From assembly GCA_963599445.1 (NCBI GenBank), contig CAVBWZ010000003.1, forward strand, positions 62,001-126,000: a stretch of DNA of 64,000 bases, given 5' to 3'. How positions within the stretch are numbered: position 1 is the first letter of the stretch; every line of letters begins with the position of its first letter. Below the pieces are notes generated by a model. The model was not told the origin of the DNA, did not search any database, and was given only the letters and a program-made list of their open reading frames with translations. Positions 16,234 to 25,611 of the stretch are shown here, one piece after another. The translations under genes were made by a program, and so were the position numbers. Source of the stretch: UBA9732 sp963599445 (GTDB taxonomy: Bacteria; Spirochaetota; Spirochaetia; Sphaerochaetales; Sphaerochaetaceae).

Positions 16234-18108
16234 CTAGACTTTAAGCCTTTTCAAAAGGTTCTCTGCAACGTTCAAGGACACCCCTGCGCGCTGGGAGATC
16301 TCCTGAGGAGTGCATTGCACGACATCGTCCAAAGTCGTGAAGGCATCCATTATCTTGTCGCTCGTCTTAGGGCCTATGCCAGGGACGCTCTGCAGGAGAT
16401 GGAACGAAGCCTCCTTGCTGCGCATGGCCTGGTTGGCGCCGGTCGCGAACCTGTGGCACTCGTCTCGAACCGCAATGAGGACGCGCAGTCCTTCGTTGCT
16501 GTGGTCCAAACGCAAATCAGGACGGCCATCGTCGAACACAATGGTCTCGTACTCCTTTGCAAGGCCAAGCACAGGGACATCGGCCAGGCCCAGCTCATCA
16601 AGGACATCGCGTGCCACGTTGACCTGACCGTGCCCACCATCAATGAGGACAAGGTTGGGCTTTTTCAGGTTCTCCTCGATCACCCTCGAATAGCGGCGGT
16701 ACACAGCCTCCCTCATAGCGCCAAAGTCATCTATGGCACCTTCCAGACTTCGTATGTTGAAGCGCCTGTATCCAGCCGGATTAGGATTGCCGTCCACGAA
16801 TGAAATAAGGCTTGCAACGGTGTACTTTCCGGAAAGCTGGGCTATATCGAACCCCTCTATGAGTTCAGGAAGCTCTTCAAGTCCAGCTACGGACTGCAAC
16901 TCTTCCAAAGCCTTTGTGTTGTCTCGGCTCTTGAGGCGCTTTTCAACATCCCTTGAGGCATTCTCCGCCGCCATGCGCAGGATTCTGAAATCCCTTCCCT
17001 CCTTTGGAACCTGGAAGCGCACGTCATGCCCCAGGACTTCATGGAAGTAGCGGGAGATGAGTTCTATGTCCACTTCATGGGAGATGAATATCTCGTTGGG
17101 GATCTCCCGTCCGTCTTCGTAGTACTGGGTAAGGAAGTTCAGCAGGGTCTCGGATTCATCGCCAAAGGTCTGAGCGCGGTACAGAGCACGTCCAATGAGC
17201 TTTCCATCACGGAACTGCATTATGGACACGGTGCAAAGGGGGCTCCTCATCTCAACAGCGGCATAGTCACGGCTTTCCATCGAAGCATCGGCCGAATGGT
17301 CCTCGACCATCTGGGCCTTGCTCACGCTCTGAAGCGCAACGAGCATATCACGTTTCTTGGCGGCCACTTCGTACTCCATGGCCTTCGACGCCGCCATCAT
17401 CTCGTCACGTATCTGACGCTCAAGGTCGTCTCCTCCACCCGAGAGGAAACGGCGTATTCGGTCTATGCTCCTACCATATTCCTCTTTGGATATGAGACCG
17501 CAACACGGAGCCGAACAACGGCCTATATGGTAATAGAGGCATGGTTTTTCGCGCTTTCTAAGAGGAGTCGAGCACTTGCGAAGATTGAATAGCCTGTCTA
17601 TCAGCTCAAGGTATTCGGCCATGCGGGAGGCATCGGGGAACGGTCCAAAATAGTCCGAACCATCCTTGATTATTCGCCTTGTCTTGAACACCTTTGGAAA
17701 ATCCTCATGGGTTATCCTTATCATCGGATAGCTCTTGCCGTCCTTGAGCATGATATTGTAGTGAGGGTTGTATTTCTTTATGAGGTTGTTCTCCAGAACC
17801 AGCGCCTCATAGTCGTTGCCCGTTATGATGTGGTCTATGTCTCGGATCTTCTCGACCAGCATCGTGGTCTTGCGGTCGCGGTTGGGAAGGAAATACTGGC
17901 TCACACGCTTTCTAAGGCTCTTCGCCTTGCCCACGTAGATCACCACCCCGTTCTCGTCCTTCATGAGATAGCACCCTGGATTCAACGGCAGCGCATGGGC
18001 CTTGGCACGGGCCTTCTCGAAGTTCTCCCTACGAAGCCTGACCTCCTCCTCAGACTGGGTCTTGTCCAGCATATAGCTCAAACCTGTCTCGAACGCTTCT
18101 CTATCCAT
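16234..18108 (-). CDS. uvrC: Excinuclease ABC subunit C
   Basis: 624 residues, normal UvrC length. It makes the dual incisions in nucleotide excision repair with UvrA and UvrB. Domains in order: GIY-YIG nuclease (PGCYLMK, VIYVGKAKSLRKRV, residues about 45-90), a Cys-containing linker (CLYYHIGRCSAPCCG), a UVR segment, the RNase-H-like C-terminal nuclease (LVLIDGGHGQVNVA) and two helix-hairpin-helix motifs at the end (VPGIGPKTSDK). AGGAG precedes the start. Confidence 0.97.
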   Translation of the reverse strand: MDREAFETGLSYMLDKTQSEEEVRLRRENFEKARAKAHALPLNPGCYLMKDENGVVIYVGKAKSLRKRVSQYFLPNRDRKTTMLVEKIRDIDHIITGNDYEALVLENNLIKKYNPHYNIMLKDGKSYPMIRITHEDFPKVFKTRRIIKDGSDYFGPFPDASRMAEYLELIDRLFNLRKCSTPLRKREKPCLYYHIGRCSAPCCGLISKEEYGRSIDRIRRFLSGGGDDLERQIRDEMMAASKAMEYEVAAKKRDMLVALQSVSKAQMVEDHSADASMESRDYAAVEMRSPLCTVSIMQFRDGKLIGRALYRAQTFGDESETLLNFLTQYYEDGREIPNEIFISHEVDIELISRYFHEVLGHDVRFQVPKEGRDFRILRMAAENASRDVEKRLKSRDNTKALEELQSVAGLEELPELIEGFDIAQLSGKYTVASLISFVDGNPNPAGYRRFNIRSLEGAIDDFGAMREAVYRRYSRVIEENLKKPNLVLIDGGHGQVNVARDVLDELGLADVPVLGLAKEYETIVFDDGRPDLRLDHSNEGLRVLIAVRDECHRFATGANQAMRSKEASFHLLQSVPGIGPKTSDKIMDAFTTLDDVVQCTPQEISQRAGVSLNVAENLLKRLKV

Positions 18109-18173
18109 GAAATCTCCTACTCAACAAGAACACACCACTTGCAGCACCCAAATGATATCACAGACCGATGCTA

Positions 18174-18202
18174 TTTAACATACCGCACCCGTGTGCTATC
18201 AT
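18174..18202 (+). promoter_or_regulatory. Promoter of the SPL-like gene
   Basis: TTTAAC (18174-18179), 17-base spacer, TATCAT (18197-18202); the ATG follows 33 bases later behind GGAGGG. Confidence 0.5.
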
Positions 18203-18235
18203 CGAATCCAGCAGCCATTTTGGAGGGCTCGAACC

Positions 18236-19471
18236 ATGACCCAAAGGGAAATAGACGAATACATAGCAAGCATTCCATACCTGAGCTTCCAGCAAAGGAG
18301 GATGCTCAAGGAAGAGTCCCAGGATCTTGAACTTTGGGGTGAAGAGCATATAACGGACATCATGCCAACCATGGAAGAACTGGCCATGATGCAGAAGAAC
18401 CAAGTTCGCAGTGCATTCAACAAAGCAATGGAAAAGATAGCCCAAATGAGGCGCATGCCTACCGATTATTCCACATTCAATCCAAACTACGACTTCAATG
18501 AACGAAAGCCAAACATCGTTCCAGACTTCAAGGCACCTGACAGAATCATGGGCAACTGCCCCTGTCCAAAGGATGGCGAACTCACCCGTTGCTGCAACCT
18601 CAAGACGTTGGACGCAGTGCAGCAGTGCGGTTTCGCATGCGCCTACTGCTCGATACAAAGCTTCTACTCCCACAACGAGATAAAGGTTGTGTCGGACCTT
18701 GGCTCCTATTTGGAAAACCTCAAGCTCGAAGACGATGCATGGCACATAGGAACAGGCCAGTCGTCCGACTCCCTCCTTCTTGGAGACGACTACGGAACGC
18801 TGTCTGCGTTGGCGAAATTCGCAGAGAAGAATCCACGCACCATCATAGAACTCAAAACCAAAAGCGCACGGACGGACTGGCTGTCTCTGAACCTGCCACT
18901 GAACATAGTCGCCACATGGTCCGTGAATGCATCCACCATAACGAAGAAGGAAGAGCACCTGACAGCCACATTGGAAACCCGCGTGGAAGCCGCCCGCAAG
19001 AGTGTCGAGAAAGGCCGTCTTGTTGGATTCCATATCCATCCAATGGTGCATTTCAAAGGTTGGGAGGACGAGTATACAGCCTTGGTGGAACTTCTCTGCA
19101 ACAGAATAGACCCAAGAAACGTCATGATGGTTGGTATGGGAGCACTAACATTCACAAAGCAGAACCTAAAGGCACTTAGGGAAAGCGGAAGACCCACGAG
19201 GGTCACTCAAATGGAACTCGCCCCTGCAGCAGGGAAGTTCTCGTATCCGCTTGGAACGAAGCGCGAAATGTTCTCCTTTGTGTATTCCCAATTCCCGCAG
19301 GAATGGAAGGACAATGCGTTCTTCTACCTATGTATGGAGGATCCATCACTTTGGATGCCATGTCTTGGCAGAGAATACCCCAACAACGCCGCGTTCGAGG
19401 CCGACATGAAATCCCATTATCTTGGAAAATTGCAAAGCAGACTGCAGACCAAGTTGCAGACCAAGCCATAA
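18236..19471 (+). CDS. SPL-like radical SAM protein
   Basis: 411-residue protein of the spore-photoproduct-lyase-like radical SAM family. The [4Fe-4S]-binding motif is CGFACAYC (Cys-x3-Cys-x2-Cys) at about residue 133, following an extra Cys-rich stretch (NCPCPKDGELTRCC). Start 18236 has GGAGGG upstream. Spirochaetes do not sporulate, so spore-photoproduct repair is unlikely; the substrate is unknown. The C-terminus ends in short Gln/Lys repeats (RLQTKLQTKP). It is divergent from uvrC. Confidence 0.8.
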   Translation: MTQREIDEYIASIPYLSFQQRRMLKEESQDLELWGEEHITDIMPTMEELAMMQKNQVRSAFNKAMEKIAQMRRMPTDYSTFNPNYDFNERKPNIVPDFKAPDRIMGNCPCPKDGELTRCCNLKTLDAVQQCGFACAYCSIQSFYSHNEIKVVSDLGSYLENLKLEDDAWHIGTGQSSDSLLLGDDYGTLSALAKFAEKNPRTIIELKTKSARTDWLSLNLPLNIVATWSVNASTITKKEEHLTATLETRVEAARKSVEKGRLVGFHIHPMVHFKGWEDEYTALVELLCNRIDPRNVMMVGMGALTFTKQNLKALRESGRPTRVTQMELAPAAGKFSYPLGTKREMFSFVYSQFPQEWKDNAFFYLCMEDPSLWMPCLGREYPNNAAFEADMKSHYLGKLQSRLQTKLQTKP

Positions 19472-19515
19472 ACTGAAACCACAACACGTTTTGTCATATA
19501 GAATTAGACAAAACC

Positions 19516-19544
19516 TTGATTTTTGTCAACCATTGTCTTATCAT
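19516..19544 (+). promoter_or_regulatory. Promoter close to the start codon of the CAT-fold gene
   Basis: TTGATT (19516-19521), 17-base spacer, TATCAT (19539-19544). Only nine bases separate the -10 box from ATG 19554 and no Shine-Dalgarno is seen, so the mRNA may be leaderless. Confidence 0.45.
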
Positions 19545-19553
19545 CATAGCCCT

Positions 19554-20513
19554 ATGAAGCGAAACGATGCAAAGCAAGTATACGACATACCAACGTTCAA
19601 CAAGATATTCCCGTTTCTCATGAAAAGACGCTGCGATGCACTCGTCTACCACACATGCGAATTCGATGTCACCAAAACCGTCGAATACATAAGGGCCTAC
19701 AACGCCAAGAAACCCGAATTCAGACTCAAGTTCTTCTATGTCTTCTGCGCTGCATTGATGCGCACGATAGCAATGAGACCGGAACTCAACCGTTTCATTG
19801 CCTCCTACCGATACTGGCAGAGGGACGAGCTTTCCATGAACTTCGTAGTCAAGGAATCCTTCACGGACGATGCCCCGGAGACAAGCAATCCGCTTGTATT
19901 CAACCCCTACATGACCCTCATGGAGTATTCAAGGGTCATCGACGACTACATAAACAAATCAAGGAACCTGAACGAAGAGGACAACTTCACGGACGAAACG
20001 ATAAGCTTCTTCATGCACTTCCCGGTCTGGATAATAAGCCTGGTCGTGAGGCTTGCACGTCTACTTGACCGCAGGGGCAAGGCACCTTCCCTACTAAGGG
20101 AGGCCGATGGTCTTCACACATCCGTGTTCGTGTCCAACCTTGGATCCATTGGAATCATAGGAGGAAGCCCTCAGCATCATCTCTATGAATGGGGTACGAC
20201 AAGTCTGTTCGTCACTTTGGGTGGCCTTGAACGCAAACGCGAATTCGATGAGGACGGAAAGGTCATCTCCTCCAAGGAGACCATAAAGATAGGTTGTACG
20301 GTAGACGAAAGAATCACATCAGGGTTCTACTTCGTAAAGAGCATGATCTACTTCCAGGAGCTTTTGAACAACCCCCAGATACTTGAAGAGGTTCCAGAAC
20401 TTCCACCTCCAACACCTACAAGACGCCAGTACAATGCAAAACGCAAGGCTGAACGCAAAGCCAAGAAACTTGAAGAGATGGAAAAACGCAAAGCAAACGC
20501 CAAGGCGTCCTGA
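19554..20513 (+). CDS. CAT/E2-fold protein lacking the catalytic His motif
   Basis: 319 residues resembling the chloramphenicol-acetyltransferase-like catalytic domain of 2-oxoacid dehydrogenase E2 subunits, with no lipoyl or peripheral-subunit-binding domain. Matches include FYVFCAALMRTIAMRPELNRF and VFVSNLGSIGI. The active-site HRxxDG segment reads DERITSG, so the catalytic His is Glu and the Asp is Ser; ordinary acyltransfer chemistry is doubtful. A hydrophobic stretch (FPVWIISLVVRLARLL) may touch the membrane. The tail is Lys/Arg/Ala-rich, possibly for RNA or nucleic-acid contact. Function unknown. Confidence 0.65.
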   Translation: MKRNDAKQVYDIPTFNKIFPFLMKRRCDALVYHTCEFDVTKTVEYIRAYNAKKPEFRLKFFYVFCAALMRTIAMRPELNRFIASYRYWQRDELSMNFVVKESFTDDAPETSNPLVFNPYMTLMEYSRVIDDYINKSRNLNEEDNFTDETISFFMHFPVWIISLVVRLARLLDRRGKAPSLLREADGLHTSVFVSNLGSIGIIGGSPQHHLYEWGTTSLFVTLGGLERKREFDEDGKVISSKETIKIGCTVDERITSGFYFVKSMIYFQELLNNPQILEEVPELPPPTPTRRQYNAKRKAERKAKKLEEMEKRKANAKAS

Positions 20514-20599
20514 TGCACCGTAATGCGCCTTGATACGCCCTAGTCAGCCGCACAGCGCCCTATAGCGTCCTACAGCGCCGCACAGCGCCACTCAACGCC
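20514..20599. repeat. Degenerate short-period repeat (AGCGCC words)
   Basis: The stretch between the CAT-fold gene and arcA consists of AGCGCC/ACGCCC words every 9-12 bases. It is convergent intergenic DNA with no terminator that I can see. Confidence 0.55.
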
Positions 20600-21823
20600 C
20601 TACAAAGCATCCCTCACAAGCGGCATGCTCATGCAACGTGGGCCGCCGCGTCCGCGGGAAAGCTCGGAACTTGCAATCTCAAGCGTCTTGAGACCGTTGT
20701 CGCGCAGTATGTCGTTGGTTATCGTGTTCCTATCGTAGACAATGACGGTTCCAGGTTCCACGCACAATGCGTTCGAGCCATCGTTCCATTGCTCTCGCTC
20801 GGCGGCGATTGTATTGTTCCCACCGCACTTGATGAAACGCACACTATCCAAACAAAGATACCTACAGAATATGGACTCAAGGGCACCTTTCAAGGCCTCG
20901 GCCTTTATAGCCCCCTTGGCACCGGGGAACACCCTGTAGACCTTTATGTTGTGCAGGATTCCAGGATGAACTATGAAAACATCCCTGTCAGCCTGCGTAA
21001 GCACGGTATCCAAATGCATGAAAGCCCTCATGTTCGGAATGTCTATGGCAAGGATGTTGCGTATCGAGCTCTCTTCGTCAGCGAACACATTGCGGGCCAA
21101 TACCTCTATGGCCTGAGCGGTCGTCCTTTCGCTTAGGCCTACGGCCAAAGTGTCCTCGCTCAGGTTGTGGATGTCCCCACCCTCTATGCTGTAGGGAATT
21201 GAAGGGTCGTAGTACTTCTTGACCTTGCCCTGGAAATCAGGATGATGCTCGAACACGTACTTCATGTATATGGTCTCCCTGTTGCGGGTGACCGAGAACA
21301 TATGGTTTAGGCTGGCTCCACACCCAACGGATGCCATTGGATCCCTTGTGAAATACAGGTTTGGTATGGGATCCAGAATGAACCCGGCCTTTGTGCGAGT
21401 GAGGTTCAGAAGAGGGTTCGTCTTCCTGAAATCAAAGCCGTCGTCCATGATGCCTTCCATGGTCCTAAGCACCATTGTGCGGGTGTCCGGCTCGTCCATA
21501 AGAAGCTTGAAAAGCTCCTTTTCATGCCCCACTATGCGGGTGTCCGCATTGGAGAGGAACTCCGTTACGAACTGTCTGCGGACGGCAGGATCCGTATCCA
21601 ACGCCTGCGCGACCAAATCACATAGATACACGACTTCAACGCCACAGCTGCGAAGGGTGTCCGCAAACGAGTCATGCTCTATCTGAGCCCTTTTGAGGTA
21701 TGGAATGTCATCGAAAAGAAGTGTCGTAAGATACTCCGGCGTAAGATGCTCAAGCTCACCACCGGGTCTATGGATGAGGACCTTCCTAAGCTTTCCTATC
21801 TCACTCTTTACGCATATAGCCAT
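20600..21823 (-). CDS. arcA: Arginine deiminase
   Basis: Hydrolyses arginine to citrulline and ammonia, the first step of the ATP-yielding ADI pathway. 407 residues. Catalytic motifs seen: FTRDP, EGGDIH with the active-site acids, HLDTVLT with the His, and the nucleophilic Cys in GRGGPRCMSMPL at the C-terminus. Start 21823 has GGAGGG upstream. Ornithine carbamoyltransferase and carbamate kinase are not in the window. Confidence 0.96.
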   Translation of the reverse strand: MAICVKSEIGKLRKVLIHRPGGELEHLTPEYLTTLLFDDIPYLKRAQIEHDSFADTLRSCGVEVVYLCDLVAQALDTDPAVRRQFVTEFLSNADTRIVGHEKELFKLLMDEPDTRTMVLRTMEGIMDDGFDFRKTNPLLNLTRTKAGFILDPIPNLYFTRDPMASVGCGASLNHMFSVTRNRETIYMKYVFEHHPDFQGKVKKYYDPSIPYSIEGGDIHNLSEDTLAVGLSERTTAQAIEVLARNVFADEESSIRNILAIDIPNMRAFMHLDTVLTQADRDVFIVHPGILHNIKVYRVFPGAKGAIKAEALKGALESIFCRYLCLDSVRFIKCGGNNTIAAEREQWNDGSNALCVEPGTVIVYDRNTITNDILRDNGLKTLEIASSELSRGRGGPRCMSMPLVRDAL

Positions 21824-21842
21824 CTCATTCCCTCCATTTGGC

Positions 21843-22613
21843 CTAGAGCAGTCCCATTCTTGAAAGCAGTACGGCAAGTCCTGCACTGCAGGCGGTCTCA
21901 GTTCTAAGCACGCGGTTTCCAAGGAGCATTGGCTTGAATCCGTTTGCAACGAAGAGGCCGCGCTCCCTGTCCGACCATCCCCGCTCAGGCCCTATTGCAA
22001 GGACAGCACCGTCCACGCGCTTCAAGTCAACGCCACTCAAAGGCACCGCCCCAACCACATTGTCCAACATTATCATGGCAACGTCATTGGAAAGGCCAGA
22101 CTCAGAGACATCGGTCTTATCCATGATGGAGGTCTTGCATGTGGCGTTTCCAATGGCTTTGAGGGCCCCGTCCACGGTGTTGGCGAACACGACCTGAGGA
22201 ACGCCGGCATGGCAGGACTGCATGGCACCGTCAAGCAGGTACTCCTTGTATTCGCCCGTGCGGTAGAGATTGCTGGACAGGTACGACTTCTCGCCGGTGT
22301 CGGACCCCGTGAGCACAATCCGCTCCACGCCAAGGCTCACAGCCTCGCGCAGAATCCTCTTCATGCATATTGGCCTCACCTGCGCACACAGAAGCGTGAC
22401 GGGGTACAGCTTGGGCTTGCATTCCACGTGGTATTCCACGGCTATTCCATCAAGCCCAATGTCCTTGATCGTCGCCGTCCCCTCGCTTTCGTTGACGATC
22501 CCCATGCGAAACGTGTCGCCCTCTTTGAGCTTGAGGATGTTGAGGATGTGTTTGGCGCGCTCGTCCTGCATTGGAATGACGTCGTTCTGCGGCCGTTCTT
22601 CGAAAAGGATCAT
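21843..22613 (-). CDS. rsmE: 16S rRNA (uracil1498-N3)-methyltransferase
   Basis: SPOUT-class methyltransferase acting on 16S rRNA of the 30S subunit. About 257 residues. Seen: HILNILKLKEGD in the N-terminal PUA-like domain, KRILREAVSLGVERI, and the SAM-binding knot (LAIGPERGWSDRER, then LGNRVLRTETA). Two ATGs lie six bases apart (22619 and 22613); 22613 is better spaced from CCTAGG. It is followed by arcA 20 bases later, so the two are probably cotranscribed. Confidence 0.93.
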   Translation of the reverse strand: MILFEERPQNDVIPMQDERAKHILNILKLKEGDTFRMGIVNESEGTATIKDIGLDGIAVEYHVECKPKLYPVTLLCAQVRPICMKRILREAVSLGVERIVLTGSDTGEKSYLSSNLYRTGEYKEYLLDGAMQSCHAGVPQVVFANTVDGALKAIGNATCKTSIMDKTDVSESGLSNDVAMIMLDNVVGAVPLSGVDLKRVDGAVLAIGPERGWSDRERGLFVANGFKPMLLGNRVLRTETACSAGLAVLLSRMGLL

Positions 22614-22649
22614 GTTCATGCCTAGGATGATAGCACATCCCAGTGGCAG

Positions 22650-22678
22650 TTGATACACCAATTCTTTTGCATTAAAAT
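22650..22678 (+). promoter_or_regulatory. Promoter of the oligopeptide-binding protein gene
   Basis: TTGATA (22650-22655), 17-base spacer, TAAAAT (22673-22678). ATG 22687 is eight bases after the -10 box with no Shine-Dalgarno, so a leaderless transcript is likely. Confidence 0.6.
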
Positions 22679-22686
22679 CGTAACCA

Positions 22687-24123
22687 ATGAAGAAAACGCT
22701 CCTGTTGCTGGTTTTGGTTCTCTCTTTGCTTTGCCCTGCCTTGTTTGCACAGGCAAAGGCCGAGACGGTCAGGATTGGCATGGATACGGGAGAGGATGCC
22801 GTGGTTCTCAACCCATACACGGCGTCTGACAGCAACAGCGTAATCATAATGCAGAACCTCTACGATGGACTCTTCTCCTACGATGGGAAGACAAGCGAGG
22901 CTTCGTATGCTTTGGCAGTTTACCACGAAGTGTCGGATGATGGTCTTTTGTGGACTTTCTTTCTTAGGGATGCATCGTTCTCAGATGGTACTGCAATAAC
23001 TGCGGAAACTTTCGTAGAATCCTGGAACTACCTCGTGCAAGGACCGCTTGCAAGCAACCTGGATTTCGTAGAGCGGCTGGACGATGGGTCTCTTTTCCTG
23101 GAGGCGCCGGACGCCAAGACACTGGTGGTGCACCTGACACATCCCGTTGCATATCTTCCAAGCCTTCTGTGTCAGCCATGCCTTGCAGCCATAAAGGACA
23201 CCTCAAGCTACAGCGGAGCATATGTATTGAAAGAGCAGACGGACTCTCGTATCTTGCTCGTCAGAAATCCAAAGTACTGGGGGACGGTCAACAACGACAA
23301 GGTGGAGATTCTGCTTGGACCCGACTTCGATTTCTCCGCTGCATTCAAAGAGGGGGAGATCCAGTGGTCCATGGCCGCTGTGGACAATGCAAGCGACTAT
23401 ATGGTTCTGTCCAAATTGTATGCCACGACGTTCTTCTATTTCAGCGCAGAAACAGGGGCCTATTCCAACGAGTATGTGAGAAAAGCCTTGATATCGCTCA
23501 TTCCTTGGGACATTGTTCGTTACATACAGGGAACGCTCATGGAGTCCGATTCCCTTGTTCCTGAAAGCACAGCCACGGCCCCAGTTGAGAATGGAACATT
23601 GGATCTTCTTGCAAAGGCAGGCTACCCATACGGCGACGGACTTCCAATGATAAACATGTGTGTCACAAGAGGAGCCCAGAACGCTGCAGTTGCAGAGCTT
23701 ATAGCCGAGATTTGGTCGAAGACCCTTGGTGTCACGGTCACGCTAAACACGGTCCCACTTACGGTGTACGCTTCCAACCCAAAGGAGAACCCATTTGACT
23801 TCTGCACCATAACGTGGATTGGAGACTACTTCGACCCAATGGCGTTCCTTGGCCTATTCGAATCCTCTGGTTCGTTCAATCTTGCAAACTATTCCAACGA
23901 AGAGTATGACGCTCTTCTTGCCTTGGCGCAGAATGCCGATACCGTCACGCGCTCTTCCCTCCTTCTGCAAGCCGAGCAGATGCTGTTGGACTCCGGAGCG
24001 GTCATCCCAATGTCAACGGCCTTCGCCACCAACTTCGTCCGCAACGACCTCGTTGAGGGATGGCAGACCAATCCATTGGACATCCACCCCTTCAAGGATC
24101 TGAAGCTTGTGATAACCATTTGA
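22687..24123 (+). CDS. Oligopeptide ABC transporter binding protein (OppA family)
   Basis: 478-residue SBP_bac_5 family protein with signal peptide MKKTLLLLVLVLSLLCPALF (cleavage after FAQA). Family features: LNPYTASDSNS, LYDGLFSYDG, the Trp/Phe-rich WTFFLRDASFSDGT and ILVRNPKYWG-like LLVRNPKYWG. It binds peptides in the periplasm for an Opp/Dpp importer; no permease genes are adjacent, so it is an orphan binding protein that may share another transporter. It is slightly shorter than typical OppA. Confidence 0.9.
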   Translation: MKKTLLLLVLVLSLLCPALFAQAKAETVRIGMDTGEDAVVLNPYTASDSNSVIIMQNLYDGLFSYDGKTSEASYALAVYHEVSDDGLLWTFFLRDASFSDGTAITAETFVESWNYLVQGPLASNLDFVERLDDGSLFLEAPDAKTLVVHLTHPVAYLPSLLCQPCLAAIKDTSSYSGAYVLKEQTDSRILLVRNPKYWGTVNNDKVEILLGPDFDFSAAFKEGEIQWSMAAVDNASDYMVLSKLYATTFFYFSAETGAYSNEYVRKALISLIPWDIVRYIQGTLMESDSLVPESTATAPVENGTLDLLAKAGYPYGDGLPMINMCVTRGAQNAAVAELIAEIWSKTLGVTVTLNTVPLTVYASNPKENPFDFCTITWIGDYFDPMAFLGLFESSGSFNLANYSNEEYDALLALAQNADTVTRSSLLLQAEQMLLDSGAVIPMSTAFATNFVRNDLVEGWQTNPLDIHPFKDLKLVITI

Positions 24124-24165
24124 GACATGACCTAGTTGAAGTGCAAATTAGGGGCATCAACCAGT

Positions 24166-25611
24166 TTAGTAACGAAATGCAATATCGCCATCCGAACAGT
24201 GAATAATACAATCTTCTCGGTTAATACCACCCCATCCAAGAGCTTCCCACTCCGATGAAGATCCACCGAAGTAAACATCTTTCAATATGTCACATCCGTA
24301 AAAGACATCCTTCCCAATGTGAGCAATACTCTTCGGAATTGTTATGCCTTGTAAATTACAGCAAGAGGAAAAGGCTCCATTCTCTATGCTCACAACGCCT
24401 TCAGATACAACCACGTTATTCAAGGAAAAACATGAAGAAAATGCATTTTCTCCTATTGTCCTTACATTACCAGGTACAACTACAGAAGTCAGACCGTGAC
24501 ATCCTCTAAATGATTCTTCCCCTATTCGAATAACGCTTGTTGGAATTGTTACGGATTCCAGAGAGGAACAACCATAAAAAACGGCATCACCTATACTTGT
24601 GATACTATCTGGTATCGTTATACTTACCAAGCCGCTGCAATTGTAAAATGCAGAACTCCCTATACTACTGACGCTATCAGGTATTTCCAAATTTGTCAGA
24701 CCGCTACAGTAATAAAAGGCTCCATCTCTTATACTCCTGACATCTTCAGGTATCTTGCTAGAATTACAACCAGCAACAAGTTCCTTGGAATCCTTTTTGA
24801 CAATACAATTATCCTCGCTGTAATACACATGGTTTCCAGTGTCTACTGTGATGGATTCAAGCTTACCACACTCAGAGAATGCCATTATACCTATACTTTG
24901 AACGCTAGAAGGTATCGTTACTTTGGAGAGTCTACTACAAGAAGCGAAAGCTCCAACATCAATGCTCTTGACGCCGTCGGATATGTCAACCCAAACCAAG
25001 TTGCTACAGCCGCTAAAAGCTCCATATCCAATGAAAGACACACTGGAGGGGATTGCAATAGTTGTCAATTCCTCACAACCACTAAAAGCCATCATCCCAA
25101 TTTTTTCGACACCTTCGTTTATTGTAACGCTTTTCAGTCCACGACAATTGGAAAAGGCACTATCGGCTATGCTCTTGACACTACCAGGTATAATTATCTC
25201 AGTTAACCCAGCACAGCTTTCAAACGCCATAACTCCTATGCTTTCAACCCCTTCAGGTATAACAACCCTTGCCAAATTATAGCACGAACAAAATGCGTAT
25301 TCTCCTATACTCTTCACACTGGAAGGTATCGTCACACTAGCAACAGAACTTCTTTCGAAAACACGGTCTTCTATAGCTGAAACGGGCTTGCCATTAAAAG
25401 TAGAAGGAATCTCTATAGAAAGAACGTTTTTTGTATAGAGTTTAACCACTGCGTATGAGTCTGAATCTGGAAGATAGGAATAATCAAAAAAAATATCTGA
25501 TCCTGTAAGGGGAACCTCTACTTTAGGTTCTGCATTTCCACAACCAACAAGAGTACAAGCAACAAGAACGCATAAAATCCTAAACAATCTCTGCAAAACA
25601 AACCTCCTCAA
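24166..25611 (-). CDS. BspA-like leucine-rich-repeat lipoprotein
   Basis: 481 residues. The lipobox LVGC at about residue 24 predicts a lipoprotein. From about residue 55 onward there are about 14 LRR_5 repeats of about 23 residues with the BspA pattern (IGEYAFSSC-like SSL-VTIPxSVxSIG). Such proteins of Treponema and Bacteroidetes lie on the cell surface and bind fibronectin or other bacteria. The start overlaps the stop of the P-loop gene by four bases (ATGA), so both are controlled by the promoter at 26123-26150, which contains a poly-G tract. The C-terminus ends in a short non-repeat stretch. Confidence 0.9.
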   Translation of the reverse strand: MRRFVLQRLFRILCVLVACTLVGCGNAEPKVEVPLTGSDIFFDYSYLPDSDSYAVVKLYTKNVLSIEIPSTFNGKPVSAIEDRVFERSSVASVTIPSSVKSIGEYAFCSCYNLARVVIPEGVESIGVMAFESCAGLTEIIIPGSVKSIADSAFSNCRGLKSVTINEGVEKIGMMAFSGCEELTTIAIPSSVSFIGYGAFSGCSNLVWVDISDGVKSIDVGAFASCSRLSKVTIPSSVQSIGIMAFSECGKLESITVDTGNHVYYSEDNCIVKKDSKELVAGCNSSKIPEDVRSIRDGAFYYCSGLTNLEIPDSVSSIGSSAFYNCSGLVSITIPDSITSIGDAVFYGCSSLESVTIPTSVIRIGEESFRGCHGLTSVVVPGNVRTIGENAFSSCFSLNNVVVSEGVVSIENGAFSSCCNLQGITIPKSIAHIGKDVFYGCDILKDVYFGGSSSEWEALGWGGINREDCIIHCSDGDIAFRY

